Assembly (NCBI GenBank): GCA_949283305.1
Contig: CASDRU010000010.1
Span: forward strand, 62,001 to 126,000
Length of the DNA: 64,000 nt
Direction of reading: 5' to 3'
From: an uncultured Spirochaetales bacterium
Lineage (GTDB): Bacteria > Spirochaetota > Spirochaetia > Sphaerochaetales > Sphaerochaetaceae
In this document: positions 9,547 through 17,643 of the stretch, in pieces
Numbering within the stretch: position 1 is the stretch's first letter
How the letters are laid out: every line of letters begins with the position of its first letter
Position numbers and translations under genes: made by a program
Notes under the pieces: generated by a model
What the model was told of the DNA's origin: nothing
Seen by the model: only the letters and a program-made list of their open reading frames with translations
Databases searched by the model: none

Positions 9547-10953
9547 ATGAAGAAAATATCATGCATGATGCTCGTATTCTCTCTTTTTTCATCGCTCTTT
9601 GCATATGGAGAGAAAGAATCCGCATCCTATCAGAGCACATATTCAGCAAAGGAAGAGAAGAATATAAGCGAGATTCTCTATTCTGTCAGCAACCTGTATT
9701 CTTTTCTTGATAAGAATTTCCTGTATGAAATAGATAATGATGAAGTCAGCGATGCCCTGATTTCTGCTCTCGTGAACAGCCTTGGCGATGAGTACTCTTA
9801 TTTTGTCAAAAGCGATGAAGCTGATGATTTTGAGCAGGATTTAAATGGAGAATACTCGGGAATCGGAACATATGTGTCCAAGATGAATCCCGCTTTCATA
9901 GATGCAAGCAATCCAGAGACATACATGCTCAAGATTGTGTCCCCCTTCCCAGGCGGTCCTGCTGACAGGGCAGGCCTGATGAGCGGAGATATGATCTTCT
10001 CAATAAATGGAGAAGATATTACAGCCATGGATGCAGATGAGGCTGCAAAAATGCTGAGGGGCAAAAAAGGCGAGGAGATGGTCCTCGGAGTCTACCGCAA
10101 CGGCCTCGAGTTCAATCTTACAGTAGTGCCGGAGGATGTTGTCACTCCAAACTCTGCAAGCACTGTTCTTTTTGATGATATAGGATACCTTGCTATCTCG
10201 ACATTCAATGAAATGACCGCAGAGAGCGTGAAAGAGCATCTGAAAAACCTTGAGAAAGCAGGAATATCAGCCCTCATAATAGATTTGAGGAACAACAGCG
10301 GAGGAATTGTTGATGCAGCTCTTGAAATATCTGATTTCTTCCTATCAGAAGGAACGATGGTGAGCCTCCGCTATAAAGACAGCTCCGGCAATCCAGATAT
10401 AAGATACACAGCAAACAAGGAGACCCTTGTTTCTTCATCCACTCCTGTTGTCATTCTTGTGAATGGAGGAACAGCAAGCGCCAGCGAGATAATGACTGCT
10501 TCCCTTGCTGACAACGGAAGGGCAACAGTAATCGGAAGCAATACGTTCGGAAAGGGAATAATGCAGACTGTTATTCCTTACAGCGGTGGATTCGTCCGAT
10601 TCACAAGCGCTGACTATTATACTCCAAATGATGTAAGCATCAACAAAACCGGAATCCGCCCTGATATAGAGATTCCAGAGAAAACTCTCAGCGAAGAAGA
10701 GACAAAAATATATGTGGATATCATAAACAACGGGGAAATCGATGAGTTTATAAAAGAGCATCCTGCATACAGCTTGGAGAATGTAGAGCTTTTCGTATCA
10801 GGCTATAGTGAGGAGATAGACAAGACTTTCCTTTCCCAGCTGATCCAAAGCGAGTATATCTACAGGATGCCTTCTCACGAAAGACCTGTTGTCTCATATG
10901 AGTATGATGATGTGCTGAAGGCGGCACTGAGCTTTCTTGGAAAGGATATATGA
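9547..10953 (+). CDS. C-terminal processing peptidase, S41 family
   Basis: Exported serine protease of the CtpA/Prc type, 468 residues. A signal peptide is evident (KK followed by a hydrophobic stretch to LFAYG, residues 2-20). An N-terminal S41 segment is followed by a PDZ domain around residues 100-190, with GDMIFSINGEDI, and then the protease core. Catalytic residues appear in GGTASASEIMTA (Ser) and GSNTFGKGIMQ (Lys). The start was set at 9547 because this gives the signal peptide; earlier in-frame starts would precede the promoter. The rsmE gene overlaps the stop by 4 bp. Confidence 0.9.
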   Translation: MKKISCMMLVFSLFSSLFAYGEKESASYQSTYSAKEEKNISEILYSVSNLYSFLDKNFLYEIDNDEVSDALISALVNSLGDEYSYFVKSDEADDFEQDLNGEYSGIGTYVSKMNPAFIDASNPETYMLKIVSPFPGGPADRAGLMSGDMIFSINGEDITAMDADEAAKMLRGKKGEEMVLGVYRNGLEFNLTVVPEDVVTPNSASTVLFDDIGYLAISTFNEMTAESVKEHLKNLEKAGISALIIDLRNNSGGIVDAALEISDFFLSEGTMVSLRYKDSSGNPDIRYTANKETLVSSSTPVVILVNGGTASASEIMTASLADNGRATVIGSNTFGKGIMQTVIPYSGGFVRFTSADYYTPNDVSINKTGIRPDIEIPEKTLSEEETKIYVDIINNGEIDEFIKEHPAYSLENVELFVSGYSEEIDKTFLSQLIQSEYIYRMPSHERPVVSYEYDDVLKAALSFLGKDI

Positions 10954-11678
10954 GAATATTTCTTTTGAACGAGAACAAGATTGACGGAAAAGAGTATGTG
11001 CTGAGCGAAAAAGAAAAGAACTATCTCTTTTCTGTCCTCCGCCTTTCACCTGATACAGTCTTCAAGGCAAAGGATGGAAAAGAGAACTACTATGATGCCT
11101 CATTCTCTTCCTCCTCCACTCTGACTCTCACAAAAAGTGATGATATGTCATGCCTGCTTGACAATCTCTCATCATATAAAGGGCGCTTTGTTGATATAGA
11201 TCTGTTCATAGGAAGCCTTAAAGGCAGGAAGAATGAAAGCGTGATCAGAATGGCCCAGGAGGCAGGAGTCAAGAGCATCACTTTTCTCCAAACAGCTTTC
11301 TGTGAGAACAAGAAGATGACAGAACATGAAAAGGAAAGACTTTTTCTGATAAAAAAAGAAGCTGTACAGCAGTCAGGAGCAAGAAGCGCTCTCCTTTTCT
11401 TCTCTTCATTCAATGATGCTGTAAAGAGCGCTGAGGGAAAGAAAATAATCCTTCATCAGGGAATAAGAGCAAAAAGCTGCAACCTTTTTTCTATCCTATC
11501 TGAAGATGACAGCCATATTTCCCTCTTCATCGGACCGGAAGGAGGTTTTTCTGACTCAGAATGCCTTCTTGCTGAGGAAAACGGCTTTTGCCCGGTTTTG
11601 CTCAACACAAATATTCTGAGAAGTGAAACTGCAGCAATCTATGCTCTTGGGGCTATAGAAACCTATCTGAACAAGTGA
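10950..11678 (+). CDS. rsmE: 16S rRNA (uracil-1498-N3)-methyltransferase
   Basis: SPOUT-class RNA methyltransferase that modifies U1498 of 16S rRNA using S-adenosylmethionine. 242 residues, with an N-terminal PUA-like domain (about 1-70) and a C-terminal SPOUT knot. Family motifs LFIGPEGGFSDSE (about 191-203) and ILRSETAAIYALGAIE at the C-terminus form the cofactor-binding knot. It is coupled to the protease gene by an ATGA overlap. No obvious terminator follows; a 360-bp AT-rich gap separates it from the kinase gene. Confidence 0.9.
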   Translation: MRIFLLNENKIDGKEYVLSEKEKNYLFSVLRLSPDTVFKAKDGKENYYDASFSSSSTLTLTKSDDMSCLLDNLSSYKGRFVDIDLFIGSLKGRKNESVIRMAQEAGVKSITFLQTAFCENKKMTEHEKERLFLIKKEAVQQSGARSALLFFSSFNDAVKSAEGKKIILHQGIRAKSCNLFSILSEDDSHISLFIGPEGGFSDSECLLAEENGFCPVLLNTNILRSETAAIYALGAIETYLNK

Positions 11679-11797
11679 CACTAAATATGTACACACTCCT
11701 GCTTATCTAACGGAAACCTAAAGAAAGAAAATATATGGAATTAAATGCAAAATCATACAGATGTCTAAATTTGTGAATAACTCTTGAAAAACTCTCT

Positions 11798-11999
11798 TTT
11801 TTCACAGTTTTCCACCACTATAATTTATATCAGTTTATTATATAGGTTTCATTTAAAACACGACATTGTATCGCTAAGCAAGTTATTATGTTATAAAGAA
11901 TTGACACTATTCTATATTCTGTAATATTCATGAGGAAAAAAGAATCAGGAAAACGCTTTTTGACAGTTTTTCACACTCCTGTGGAAAACCTGTGGAAAA
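11798..11999. promoter_or_regulatory. Cluster of DnaA-box-like repeats upstream of PfkB kinase gene
   Basis: The 360-bp non-coding stretch 11679-12038 contains five close relatives of the boxes found in oriC. TTTTTCACA lies at 11798-11806 and 11967-11975, TTTTCCACC at 11808-11816, and the inverted form TGTGGAAAA at 11980-11988 and 11991-11999. The rest of the gap is AT-rich with no credible reading frame. A possible -10 (TATAGT, 12018-12023) for the kinase gene follows. The boxes may titrate DnaA or regulate the kinase gene. Confidence 0.5.
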
Positions 12000-12038
12000 G
12001 TAGGTGAAAATGCCATATATAGTGCTTTTTTTCCGATT

Positions 12039-13043
12039 ATGGAGTACACTCAGAATATGGCTGTATACGGAATTGGAAATCCGCTGATAGATTACCTTTG
12101 TTATGTTGGCGATGAGGACATCTCATCACTTGGTCTTTTCAAGGGAACAATGAATCTGATTGATTCTGAGAAAAGAAATGAAATTATCGATCACATCAAG
12201 AATCTAGATATCAGGTATTCCTGCGGAGGAAGCTGTCCAAACACCATGATAACTCTTCGTTCTCTCTCTGTTGAGACAACTCTTGCAGGAGGAATCGGAA
12301 GGGATGAGCATGGGAAAATGTATAAAGACAGGCTTGATGAACTTGGTGTCAAAAACGAGCTTGTCGAGAACCAGTGGCCAACAGGCACATCCATCATCCT
12401 GATAACTCCGGACAGGGAAAGGACAATGTGCACATATCTGGGCGCAAACAGGTATTTCTCAAAAGAAAATGTGAATATGGAGAGTGCTCTGAGTGCGGAT
12501 ATCTTCTATTTCACTGGATACATGTGGGATACAGAAAGCCAGAAAGGAGCAATAAAGAGCGTTCTTGACAAAGCAAAAGACAGAAACATGAAGATAGCCT
12601 TTGACATAGCGGACCCTTTTGCTGTCGGAAGAAACAGAAGCACTTTCTATTCCCTTATAAGGGACTATATAGACATTGTGTTTGCAAACAGCGAGGAAGC
12701 CAGATATCTGTTTGACAACTATGATGCATATGAATGCGTCAAGAACATGGGTAAACTTGCTCCTGTTGCTGTTGTGAAAAACGGCAAGAAAGGATCATTC
12801 GTCTCAGACAACGGGAATATCTATTCTATCCCGCTTTATGGAACCACCAGCCCTGTAGATACAACCGGTGCAGGAGATACGTATGCATCAGGCTTTTTAT
12901 ACGGAGTTGAAAAAGGTTTCGATATGAAGACATCTGCCGAAATAGCCTCATACCTTGCAGGAGAGATAATAAGCCAGATGGGAGCACAGTTCTCTAAAGA
13001 AAAAACAGAGGAAGTGAAGAACTACATAGAGAAGAACTTTTAA
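12039..13043 (+). CDS. PfkB-family carbohydrate/nucleoside kinase
   Basis: Cytosolic ribokinase-fold kinase of 334 residues. The N-terminal GIGNPLIDYL, the CGGSCPNTM substrate loop near residue 65, and the C-terminal DTTGAGDTYASGF motif (anion hole plus catalytic Asp, about 274-286) are intact. The layout resembles adenosine kinase-like PfkB proteins more than phosphofructokinase, but the substrate cannot be fixed. The start at 12039 has no Shine-Dalgarno; an alternative ATG at 12057 is possible. It is followed by the Fur/PerR gene after a short gap that holds a promoter. Confidence 0.85.
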   Translation: MEYTQNMAVYGIGNPLIDYLCYVGDEDISSLGLFKGTMNLIDSEKRNEIIDHIKNLDIRYSCGGSCPNTMITLRSLSVETTLAGGIGRDEHGKMYKDRLDELGVKNELVENQWPTGTSIILITPDRERTMCTYLGANRYFSKENVNMESALSADIFYFTGYMWDTESQKGAIKSVLDKAKDRNMKIAFDIADPFAVGRNRSTFYSLIRDYIDIVFANSEEARYLFDNYDAYECVKNMGKLAPVAVVKNGKKGSFVSDNGNIYSIPLYGTTSPVDTTGAGDTYASGFLYGVEKGFDMKTSAEIASYLAGEIISQMGAQFSKEKTEEVKNYIEKNF

Positions 13044-13045
13044 GG

Positions 13046-13095
13046 TTGACAAAGAAAAATAAAACTGATAATTTATTGATAACAATTATTAATAA
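13046..13095 (+). promoter_or_regulatory. Promoter and palindromic operator of the fur/perR gene
   Basis: TTGACA at 13046-13051 and GATAAT at 13067-13072 (15-bp spacing) form a candidate promoter. Immediately downstream, TTATTGATAA (13073-13082) and TTATTAATAA (13086-13095) make an inverted repeat matching at 9 of 10 positions around a CAA centre. It ends one base before the ATG at 13097. The AT-rich dyad is the kind of site bound by Fur/PerR proteins and would support autoregulation. Confidence 0.6.
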
Positions 13096-13096
13096 G

Positions 13097-13486
13097 ATGA
13101 ACAAAAGAAACACTCTACAGAAAGATATAACATTCCAGACTATAAAAGAAATGCATGATCATCCTACTGCAGAGGAAGTGTATTCTGCTGTTCACATCAA
13201 TTATCCCAGCATCTCAAAGGCAACCGTTTACCGCAATCTTGCAGATTTAGAGGAAAGCGGTGCAGTAAAGAGGATAAGAAAGGTTGGAAGCGGCAGCGAC
13301 CGTTATGACTGCAACACTTCCTTCCATTATCATGCAAAATGCTCAGAATGCGGAAAGGTATTTGATGTAAATCTCGATATCAGGGAAAATTTGCTTTCTT
13401 TGGCCAGGTCAATGTATGGGAAAGTGACTTCCTATGATATAATATTCAATGGCATTTGCGCACATTGTGCACAAGAGGAGAAATAA
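13097..13486 (+). CDS. Fur-family metalloregulator, PerR-like
   Basis: DNA-binding repressor responsive to iron or peroxide, about 129 residues. The N-terminal winged helix contains [14 protein letters not shown] and [18 protein letters not shown]. The C-terminal dimerisation domain has two CxxC pairs (CSECG and CAHC) for structural zinc and the HYHAKC metal region. I use the ATG at 13097 because the homologous region starts here and upstream in-frame starts lie within the promoter. The rubrerythrin gene begins 1 base after the stop, which favours a PerR-type oxidative-stress role; a Fur role is not excluded. Confidence 0.85.
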   Translation: MNKRNTLQKDITFQTIKEMHDHPTAEEVYSAVHINYPSISKATVYRNLADLEESGAVKRIRKVGSGSDRYDCNTSFHYHAKCSECGKVFDVNLDIRENLLSLARSMYGKVTSYDIIFNGICAHCAQEEK

Positions 13487-13487
13487 A

Positions 13488-14030
13488 ATGGAACTCAAAG
13501 GATCAAAGACAGAGAAAAACCTTGCAACAGCATTTGCAGGTGAGAGCCAGGCAAGAAACAAGTACACTTACTATGCTTCTAAGGCAAAGAAGGAAGGATA
13601 TGAGCAGATTGCAGCTATCTTCCTTGAAACAGCAGAGAACGAAAAAGAGCACGCAAAGCTCTGGTTCAAGCTTCTTCAGGAAGGCGGAGACATCCCTTCA
13701 ACAGCTCAGAATCTCAAGGATGCTGCAAGCGGAGAGAACTATGAGTGGACAGATATGTATGCTCAGTTTGCAAAAGAAGCTGAAGAGGAAGGATTCACAA
13801 AAATCGCAGCTCTCTTCAAAGGTGTTGCAGCAATCGAGAAGCACCACGAGGAAAGATACCTTGCTCTTTTGAAGAATGTTGAGGAAGGACTTGTATTCTC
13901 AAGAGAAGGAGATATGATCTGGAAGTGCAGAAACTGCGGTCATATCCATGTTGGAAAGAAGGCTCCAGGGGTCTGCCCGGTATGTGCTCATCCTCAGGCA
14001 TATTTTGAGCTTGTTGGACAGAACTACTGA
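13488..14030 (+). CDS. rbr: Rubrerythrin
   Basis: Non-haem iron peroxidase that reduces hydrogen peroxide in anaerobes, 180 residues. The N-terminal ferritin-like four-helix bundle carries the di-iron ligands ([29 protein letters not shown]). The C-terminal rubredoxin-like domain has two CxxC knuckles, CRNCGH and CPVCAH. The Shine-Dalgarno AGAGGAG sits before the ATG at 13488. It is the second gene of a fur/perR-rubrerythrin operon and is probably controlled by the palindrome ahead of the regulator. A hairpin with a T run follows. Confidence 0.95.
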   Translation: MELKGSKTEKNLATAFAGESQARNKYTYYASKAKKEGYEQIAAIFLETAENEKEHAKLWFKLLQEGGDIPSTAQNLKDAASGENYEWTDMYAQFAKEAEEEGFTKIAALFKGVAAIEKHHEERYLALLKNVEEGLVFSREGDMIWKCRNCGHIHVGKKAPGVCPVCAHPQAYFELVGQNY

Positions 14031-14050
14031 TAAAGTCTTATCAAAAGCAT

Positions 14051-14073
14051 TGGCTGCACATCGCAGCCATTTT
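14051..14073 (+). terminator. Terminator after rubrerythrin
   Basis: TGGCTGC / GCAGCCA stem with a 5-nt loop followed by TTTT. Confidence 0.8.
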
Positions 14074-14080
14074 CTCTGAC

Positions 14081-14114
14081 AAAAAAAAGCAGGGTGCCAT
14101 TCAGACATCCTGCT
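14081..14114 (-). terminator. Terminator of the rpmH-rnpA-yidC-jag unit
   Basis: Read leftward, AGCAGG pairs with CCTGCT across a 15-nt loop and is followed by eight T residues. It faces the rubrerythrin terminator. Confidence 0.8.
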
Positions 14115-14123
14115 TCTTCTTTT

Positions 14124-14804
14124 TTATTTGACCGGTATTATTCTTACCTGCTTGTAAAGGCCTTCACCCTCGCTCTTTGTATCAACGCCTTCCATCTCAT
14201 TGAGTGCTGTATGCACAAGACGTCGCTCAAACGGGTTCATAGGCTCCAAAAGCTTGCTTCTGCCGCTTCTCTTCACATACTCTGCCTGACGGAGGGCATT
14301 CCTTACAATCTGCTCCTCATGGCGCAGACGGTAGCTCTCGCAGTCAATCACTATCTTTGAATCCTCATCGATATTGCAGGCATAGATGTTGGCAAGAAGC
14401 TGAATCGCATCGAGGTTCCTTCCCTTTCTGCCAATCAATATGCTGCTTGACGGGCTGTCTATGCTGATCTTGATCTTGTTGTCCTTTCTGCTTGTAATCT
14501 TCGCATCAACCTCATAGCCCATCTTCTCTATCATCTGCTTTACAAACTCAAGAGTCTTTCTCTCCAGGTCATTCTCTGCTTCTAGCTCCTCATCCGGCTC
14601 TGCATATGACTCGTTTATATCCTCGACATTCTCTTCGTTATCTGAGCCATAATAAACCCTGACCTTGACATATCCTTTCTTGAAAAGAGTCTTCTTCACC
14701 TCTTCAAGAACCTCTACATAAACTTCCCCGTCTTTCAAATTGAGCTCTTCTTTTGCTTTGCTGAGAGCTTCTTCTTCATTTCTACCTTCAAAATCTTTAT
14801 ACAT
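14124..14804 (-). CDS. jag: Jag/KhpB-type RNA-binding protein
   Basis: Cytosolic RNA-binding protein usually encoded next to yidC, about 226 residues. The Jag N-terminal domain (about 1-50) is followed by an acidic linker (about 65-85). Then come a KH domain with the loop ILIGRKGRNLDAIQ and a C-terminal R3H domain (RRLVHTALNEMEGV, then TKSEGEG). The start at 14804 has the Shine-Dalgarno AGAAGG and lies 4 bases after the yidC stop; an earlier in-frame start at 14837 would overlap yidC. The homologues bind small and messenger RNAs and influence cell-envelope growth. Confidence 0.9.
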   Translation of the reverse strand: MYKDFEGRNEEEALSKAKEELNLKDGEVYVEVLEEVKKTLFKKGYVKVRVYYGSDNEENVEDINESYAEPDEELEAENDLERKTLEFVKQMIEKMGYEVDAKITSRKDNKIKISIDSPSSSILIGRKGRNLDAIQLLANIYACNIDEDSKIVIDCESYRLRHEEQIVRNALRQAEYVKRSGRSKLLEPMNPFERRLVHTALNEMEGVDTKSEGEGLYKQVRIIPVK

Positions 14805-14808
14805 AAGC

Positions 14809-16608
14809 TTACCTTCTGTTTCTCTTTTTTCTTGCAAGTCTCTTCTCTTCCTGCTGCTTCTGGAACTCCTCTTTATACTTTGTTCCCTTCTTTTTGTTCA
14901 CATAAAGCTGTGTTCCCATCGTGATGATGTTCATGACTGTCCAGTAAACAAGAAGTCCGCTCGGAGCATTGTAAAGGATGAAGAAGAATATAATAGGCAT
15001 TCCGTATGTCATGAAATTGAGCATTCCCGAAGACTGTCCTACTCCGCTTGTAGCGCTCTGAGACAGCTTCATGCTGAAAATCATGCTGACTGTGTAGACA
15101 ATCGGCAGAAGATGTATCTCATTTCCAAGAAGAGGTATACGGAAAGGAAGAGTGAATATTGTCTCCGGTGCTGAAAGGTCTGTGATCCAGCCTGGAATGA
15201 ACATAGCGCCACGCAGCTCTATATTCTTTGAAAGAAGTCCGTAGAATGCGATGAGAATCGGGAACTGTATGAGCATTGGCCAGCATGAGCTCATCGGCTT
15301 GATGTTCTCTTCCTTGTAAAGCTTTGCCATTGCTGTATTCTGTGCCTGAGGATCATCGGGATATCTTTCCTTTATCTCATTGATTTTGGGAGCAAGTGCG
15401 CTCATTCTTGCTGTTGAATCCTGGCTTCTCTTTGTAAGAGGATGGATAAGGAGCTTGATTACTATTGTCATCACTATGATTGCAATACCGTAGTTAGGTA
15501 TTACCTTATAGATCACTGACAGGCAGAATCCGAGAATCTTCTCAAGCCAGCTTAGCCAGCTGGAACTCATGCTCTCCTTTAAGCGGTGATCTTTTAGTCC
15601 GAATACGTTTTCATCCTCGCTGTCATAACGGGAAAGCTCGCCTGCATCCTGAGGCCCCATATAGAATGAGTAAACATCTGTTACAGAGGAAGATGAGCTG
15701 GAAGATCTTGTTATGTAGATATCATTTTTCTGAATAATTCCTTCTTCCTTGCTTTCAACTGTTGTTGTATATTCCTTTATGCTCTGCTTGTTCTCAGGAA
15801 TTGCAATCAATGTGAAATATTTTCCTGTAAGGTCAATCCAGTCAAGGTATTCATCCTCTTCCTCAAGATTGTCATAAACATAGGCATTGTCTGAATACTT
15901 TACGTTGCTTACTCCGCCCTTATCAGCTCTGAGAATATTGACTCTTCTGTAATCTCCATAGCTTGTATTTATCTCTTCAAACTCAGGTCCAATCTGCGGT
16001 CCGAAGTAGATTGAATACATGCTGCTGTTTTCGGAAAGAGGAATACTGCTTCCATCAGCTGTTTTGATATTTACAACCATCTGGATCATATATTCATCAT
16101 TTGCAGGAACTGCAAAGATTTTCTCAATTGTGAATTCCTTTCCGTCTGTTGTGATGAAATCACGGTAGAATCTGATCTGTGTTATTTCTGAATTGGCAGA
16201 TTCACTTATTGTGTAATTGAATTCAGGATCAATAGCAGAAGTCCTGTCATCTGCGCTGTAGAGCATGTAAGGATTTACATCCCCTTCTTCCTTATAGATG
16301 AACTGGGAAGGCTCTCCGTTAAGCTTGTGATTCTTTAATATAACACTGGAAACTGTAGCACCTTTTGTATCAAAAGTGATTTTCATGACATCGTTTTCGA
16401 TATCGAAGGTACTGTTTGCAGGATCATTTCCATAAGCTGTGAAATCTACTCCATAACCGGATGGAACATCAGCAACGACTGTCTGTTCAACTTCAGTTTC
16501 TGTAACTGTATTTTCAACCGGAGATGAGAAGAATGTTGCCTGGATGAATGTGCCTGCGATGATTACGATTGTGGCAAGTACTATTGCCAGTACTGTATTC
16601 CTATTCAT
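14809..16608 (-). CDS. yidC: Membrane protein insertase YidC
   Basis: Inner-membrane insertase and chaperone, 599 residues, of the Gram-negative type. An N-terminal transmembrane anchor (about 6-27) is followed by a large periplasmic beta-super-sandwich domain (about 40-340). Five further hydrophobic segments hold the insertase core, including SWLSWLEKILGF, NYGIAIIVMTIVIKLLIHPL and the cytosolic loop YPDDPQAQNTAMAKLYKEENI. The tail is basic (RLARKKRNRR). AAAGGAG precedes the ATG. It lies between rnpA and jag as in most bacteria, but the small yidD gene usual between rnpA and yidC is absent from the 75-bp gap. Confidence 0.95.
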   Translation of the reverse strand: MNRNTVLAIVLATIVIIAGTFIQATFFSSPVENTVTETEVEQTVVADVPSGYGVDFTAYGNDPANSTFDIENDVMKITFDTKGATVSSVILKNHKLNGEPSQFIYKEEGDVNPYMLYSADDRTSAIDPEFNYTISESANSEITQIRFYRDFITTDGKEFTIEKIFAVPANDEYMIQMVVNIKTADGSSIPLSENSSMYSIYFGPQIGPEFEEINTSYGDYRRVNILRADKGGVSNVKYSDNAYVYDNLEEEDEYLDWIDLTGKYFTLIAIPENKQSIKEYTTTVESKEEGIIQKNDIYITRSSSSSSSVTDVYSFYMGPQDAGELSRYDSEDENVFGLKDHRLKESMSSSWLSWLEKILGFCLSVIYKVIPNYGIAIIVMTIVIKLLIHPLTKRSQDSTARMSALAPKINEIKERYPDDPQAQNTAMAKLYKEENIKPMSSCWPMLIQFPILIAFYGLLSKNIELRGAMFIPGWITDLSAPETIFTLPFRIPLLGNEIHLLPIVYTVSMIFSMKLSQSATSGVGQSSGMLNFMTYGMPIIFFFILYNAPSGLLVYWTVMNIITMGTQLYVNKKKGTKYKEEFQKQQEEKRLARKKRNRR

Positions 16609-16683
16609 TATTTCTCCTTTAATAGAAAAACGATGTATACGGGAAAGTAGGAATAGGAACTCTGCATGAAGAGAAAATAGGAA

Positions 16684-17046
16684 CTATTTCCGGATAATCC
16701 TGTCCAATAGAGAATGAAAATCGGACTCAAGCAAGGAAAAACCGGAAACCCTCCCCGGATACACTACTAAGATGATATCAAGTCCATCGCTTTGCTCACC
16801 ATTTAAGTCTGAGTGCCGTTTCTCCCAGTTTCTGAAAATCTCTTTTGCCTGTCTTCTTATCTTGTTTCTCTCAACAGAATTTCCATATTTCTTTGCCGGG
16901 ATAACGATGAACCTGTCATAAGAAAGATTGTTTGAGAGACTAATTAATCGCATTCCATCCAGGTTATATCTTCTTCCCTTGGAAAAAATGCGATTAATGT
17001 CTTCTTTTTTTCTTAATATCTCTATCTTAGTAAGGCTTCTTCTCAT
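16684..17046 (-). CDS. rnpA: Ribonuclease P protein component
   Basis: Protein subunit of RNase P, which matures the 5' ends of tRNAs. About 120 residues. The family RNR motif is clear as [17 protein letters not shown], and the N-terminal [16 protein letters not shown] matches the usual opening. The start at 17046 overlaps the last 20 bases of rpmH; an upstream in-frame start at 17097 would overlap rpmH far more. The tail (about 80-120) is variable. Confidence 0.9.
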   Translation of the reverse strand: MRRSLTKIEILRKKEDINRIFSKGRRYNLDGMRLISLSNNLSYDRFIVIPAKKYGNSVERNKIRRQAKEIFRNWEKRHSDLNGEQSDGLDIILVVYPGRVSGFSLLESDFHSLLDRIIRK

Positions 17047-17194
17047 CACTGACTGTGAGGTTGTGTCTGCCCTTTGCTCTTCTTCTTGCCAACACAAGGC
17101 GTCCGCCCTTTGTTGCCATTCTTGCTCTGAAGCCGAATTTTCTTGTTCTTTTTCTCTTACTCGGCTGGTAAGTTCTCTTGCCTTTGTAACTCAT
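17027..17194 (-). CDS. rpmH: 50S ribosomal protein L34
   Basis: Small, very basic ribosomal protein of 55 residues. The core [20 protein letters not shown] and the following [11 protein letters not shown] are diagnostic, as is the opening [15 protein letters not shown] Shine-Dalgarno lies 7 bases before the ATG. It is the first gene of the leftward rpmH-rnpA-yidC-jag unit, in the usual order next to the origin. The C-terminal KKPY extends a few residues past the common end. Confidence 0.95.
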   Translation of the reverse strand: MSYKGKRTYQPSKRKRTRKFGFRARMATKGGRLVLARRRAKGRHNLTVSDEKKPY

Positions 17195-17237
17195 GAGTAT
17201 ACTCCAATTTCATCGCTGTAAAAGCGGTATTTTTCAA

Positions 17238-17298
17238 TTTAAATAAAGACAAAGTAGTCCAGTCAAAGAATTTAGCAAAAATAAGGCGTCCTTGTCAA
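17238..17298 (-). promoter_or_regulatory. Tandem promoters upstream of rpmH
   Basis: Read leftward: TTGACA (17298-17293), an 18-bp spacer, TAAATT (17274-17269). A second set follows: TTGACT (17266-17261), a 17-bp spacer, TTTAAA (17243-17238). The rpmH start with its Shine-Dalgarno is 44 nt further on. Confidence 0.6.
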
Positions 17299-17322
17299 TA
17301 ATCACAGATTTCCATGATTTAT

Positions 17323-17643
17323 TCATCGCTCTGCTATTATCCTGATGTAGCTTACCTTGCTTTCCGGATATTTTTCATTGAATTTTTTTATTATGTTTCT
17401 TTTGTTGATCTCAACAATTGTCCTGACAGAAGAAGAGCTTATGCTGATCAGCAAAGTTTTTTTGTCAACACCGGAAAAGGAGCAGAGCTTTGAGAGGTTC
17501 TCTCCTGCTATGTATTCCCATTCATTCTCTTTCACGCTTCTTCTCTTCTCAATCTTTATATTGAGCTTTTCCATTTCAGATGTGAGAATTTCCTTTATAT
17601 CCTTATAATACTGACTCAAGGCGGTACTCTCCGTTTGATACAT
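17323..17643 (-). CDS. DciA-like (DUF721) protein
   Basis: Short protein of 106 residues of the DUF721 type. Members such as DciA help load the replicative helicase in bacteria lacking DnaC. The central AGENLSKLCSF and C-terminal KYPESKVSYIRI resemble the family, but conservation is low and the call is partly by position after recF. The first start overlaps recF by 41 bases; an internal ATG at 17577 is a shorter option. It ends the dnaA-dnaN-recF transcription unit. Confidence 0.6.
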   Translation of the reverse strand: MYQTESTALSQYYKDIKEILTSEMEKLNIKIEKRRSVKENEWEYIAGENLSKLCSFSGVDKKTLLISISSSSVRTIVEINKRNIIKKFNEKYPESKVSYIRIIAER

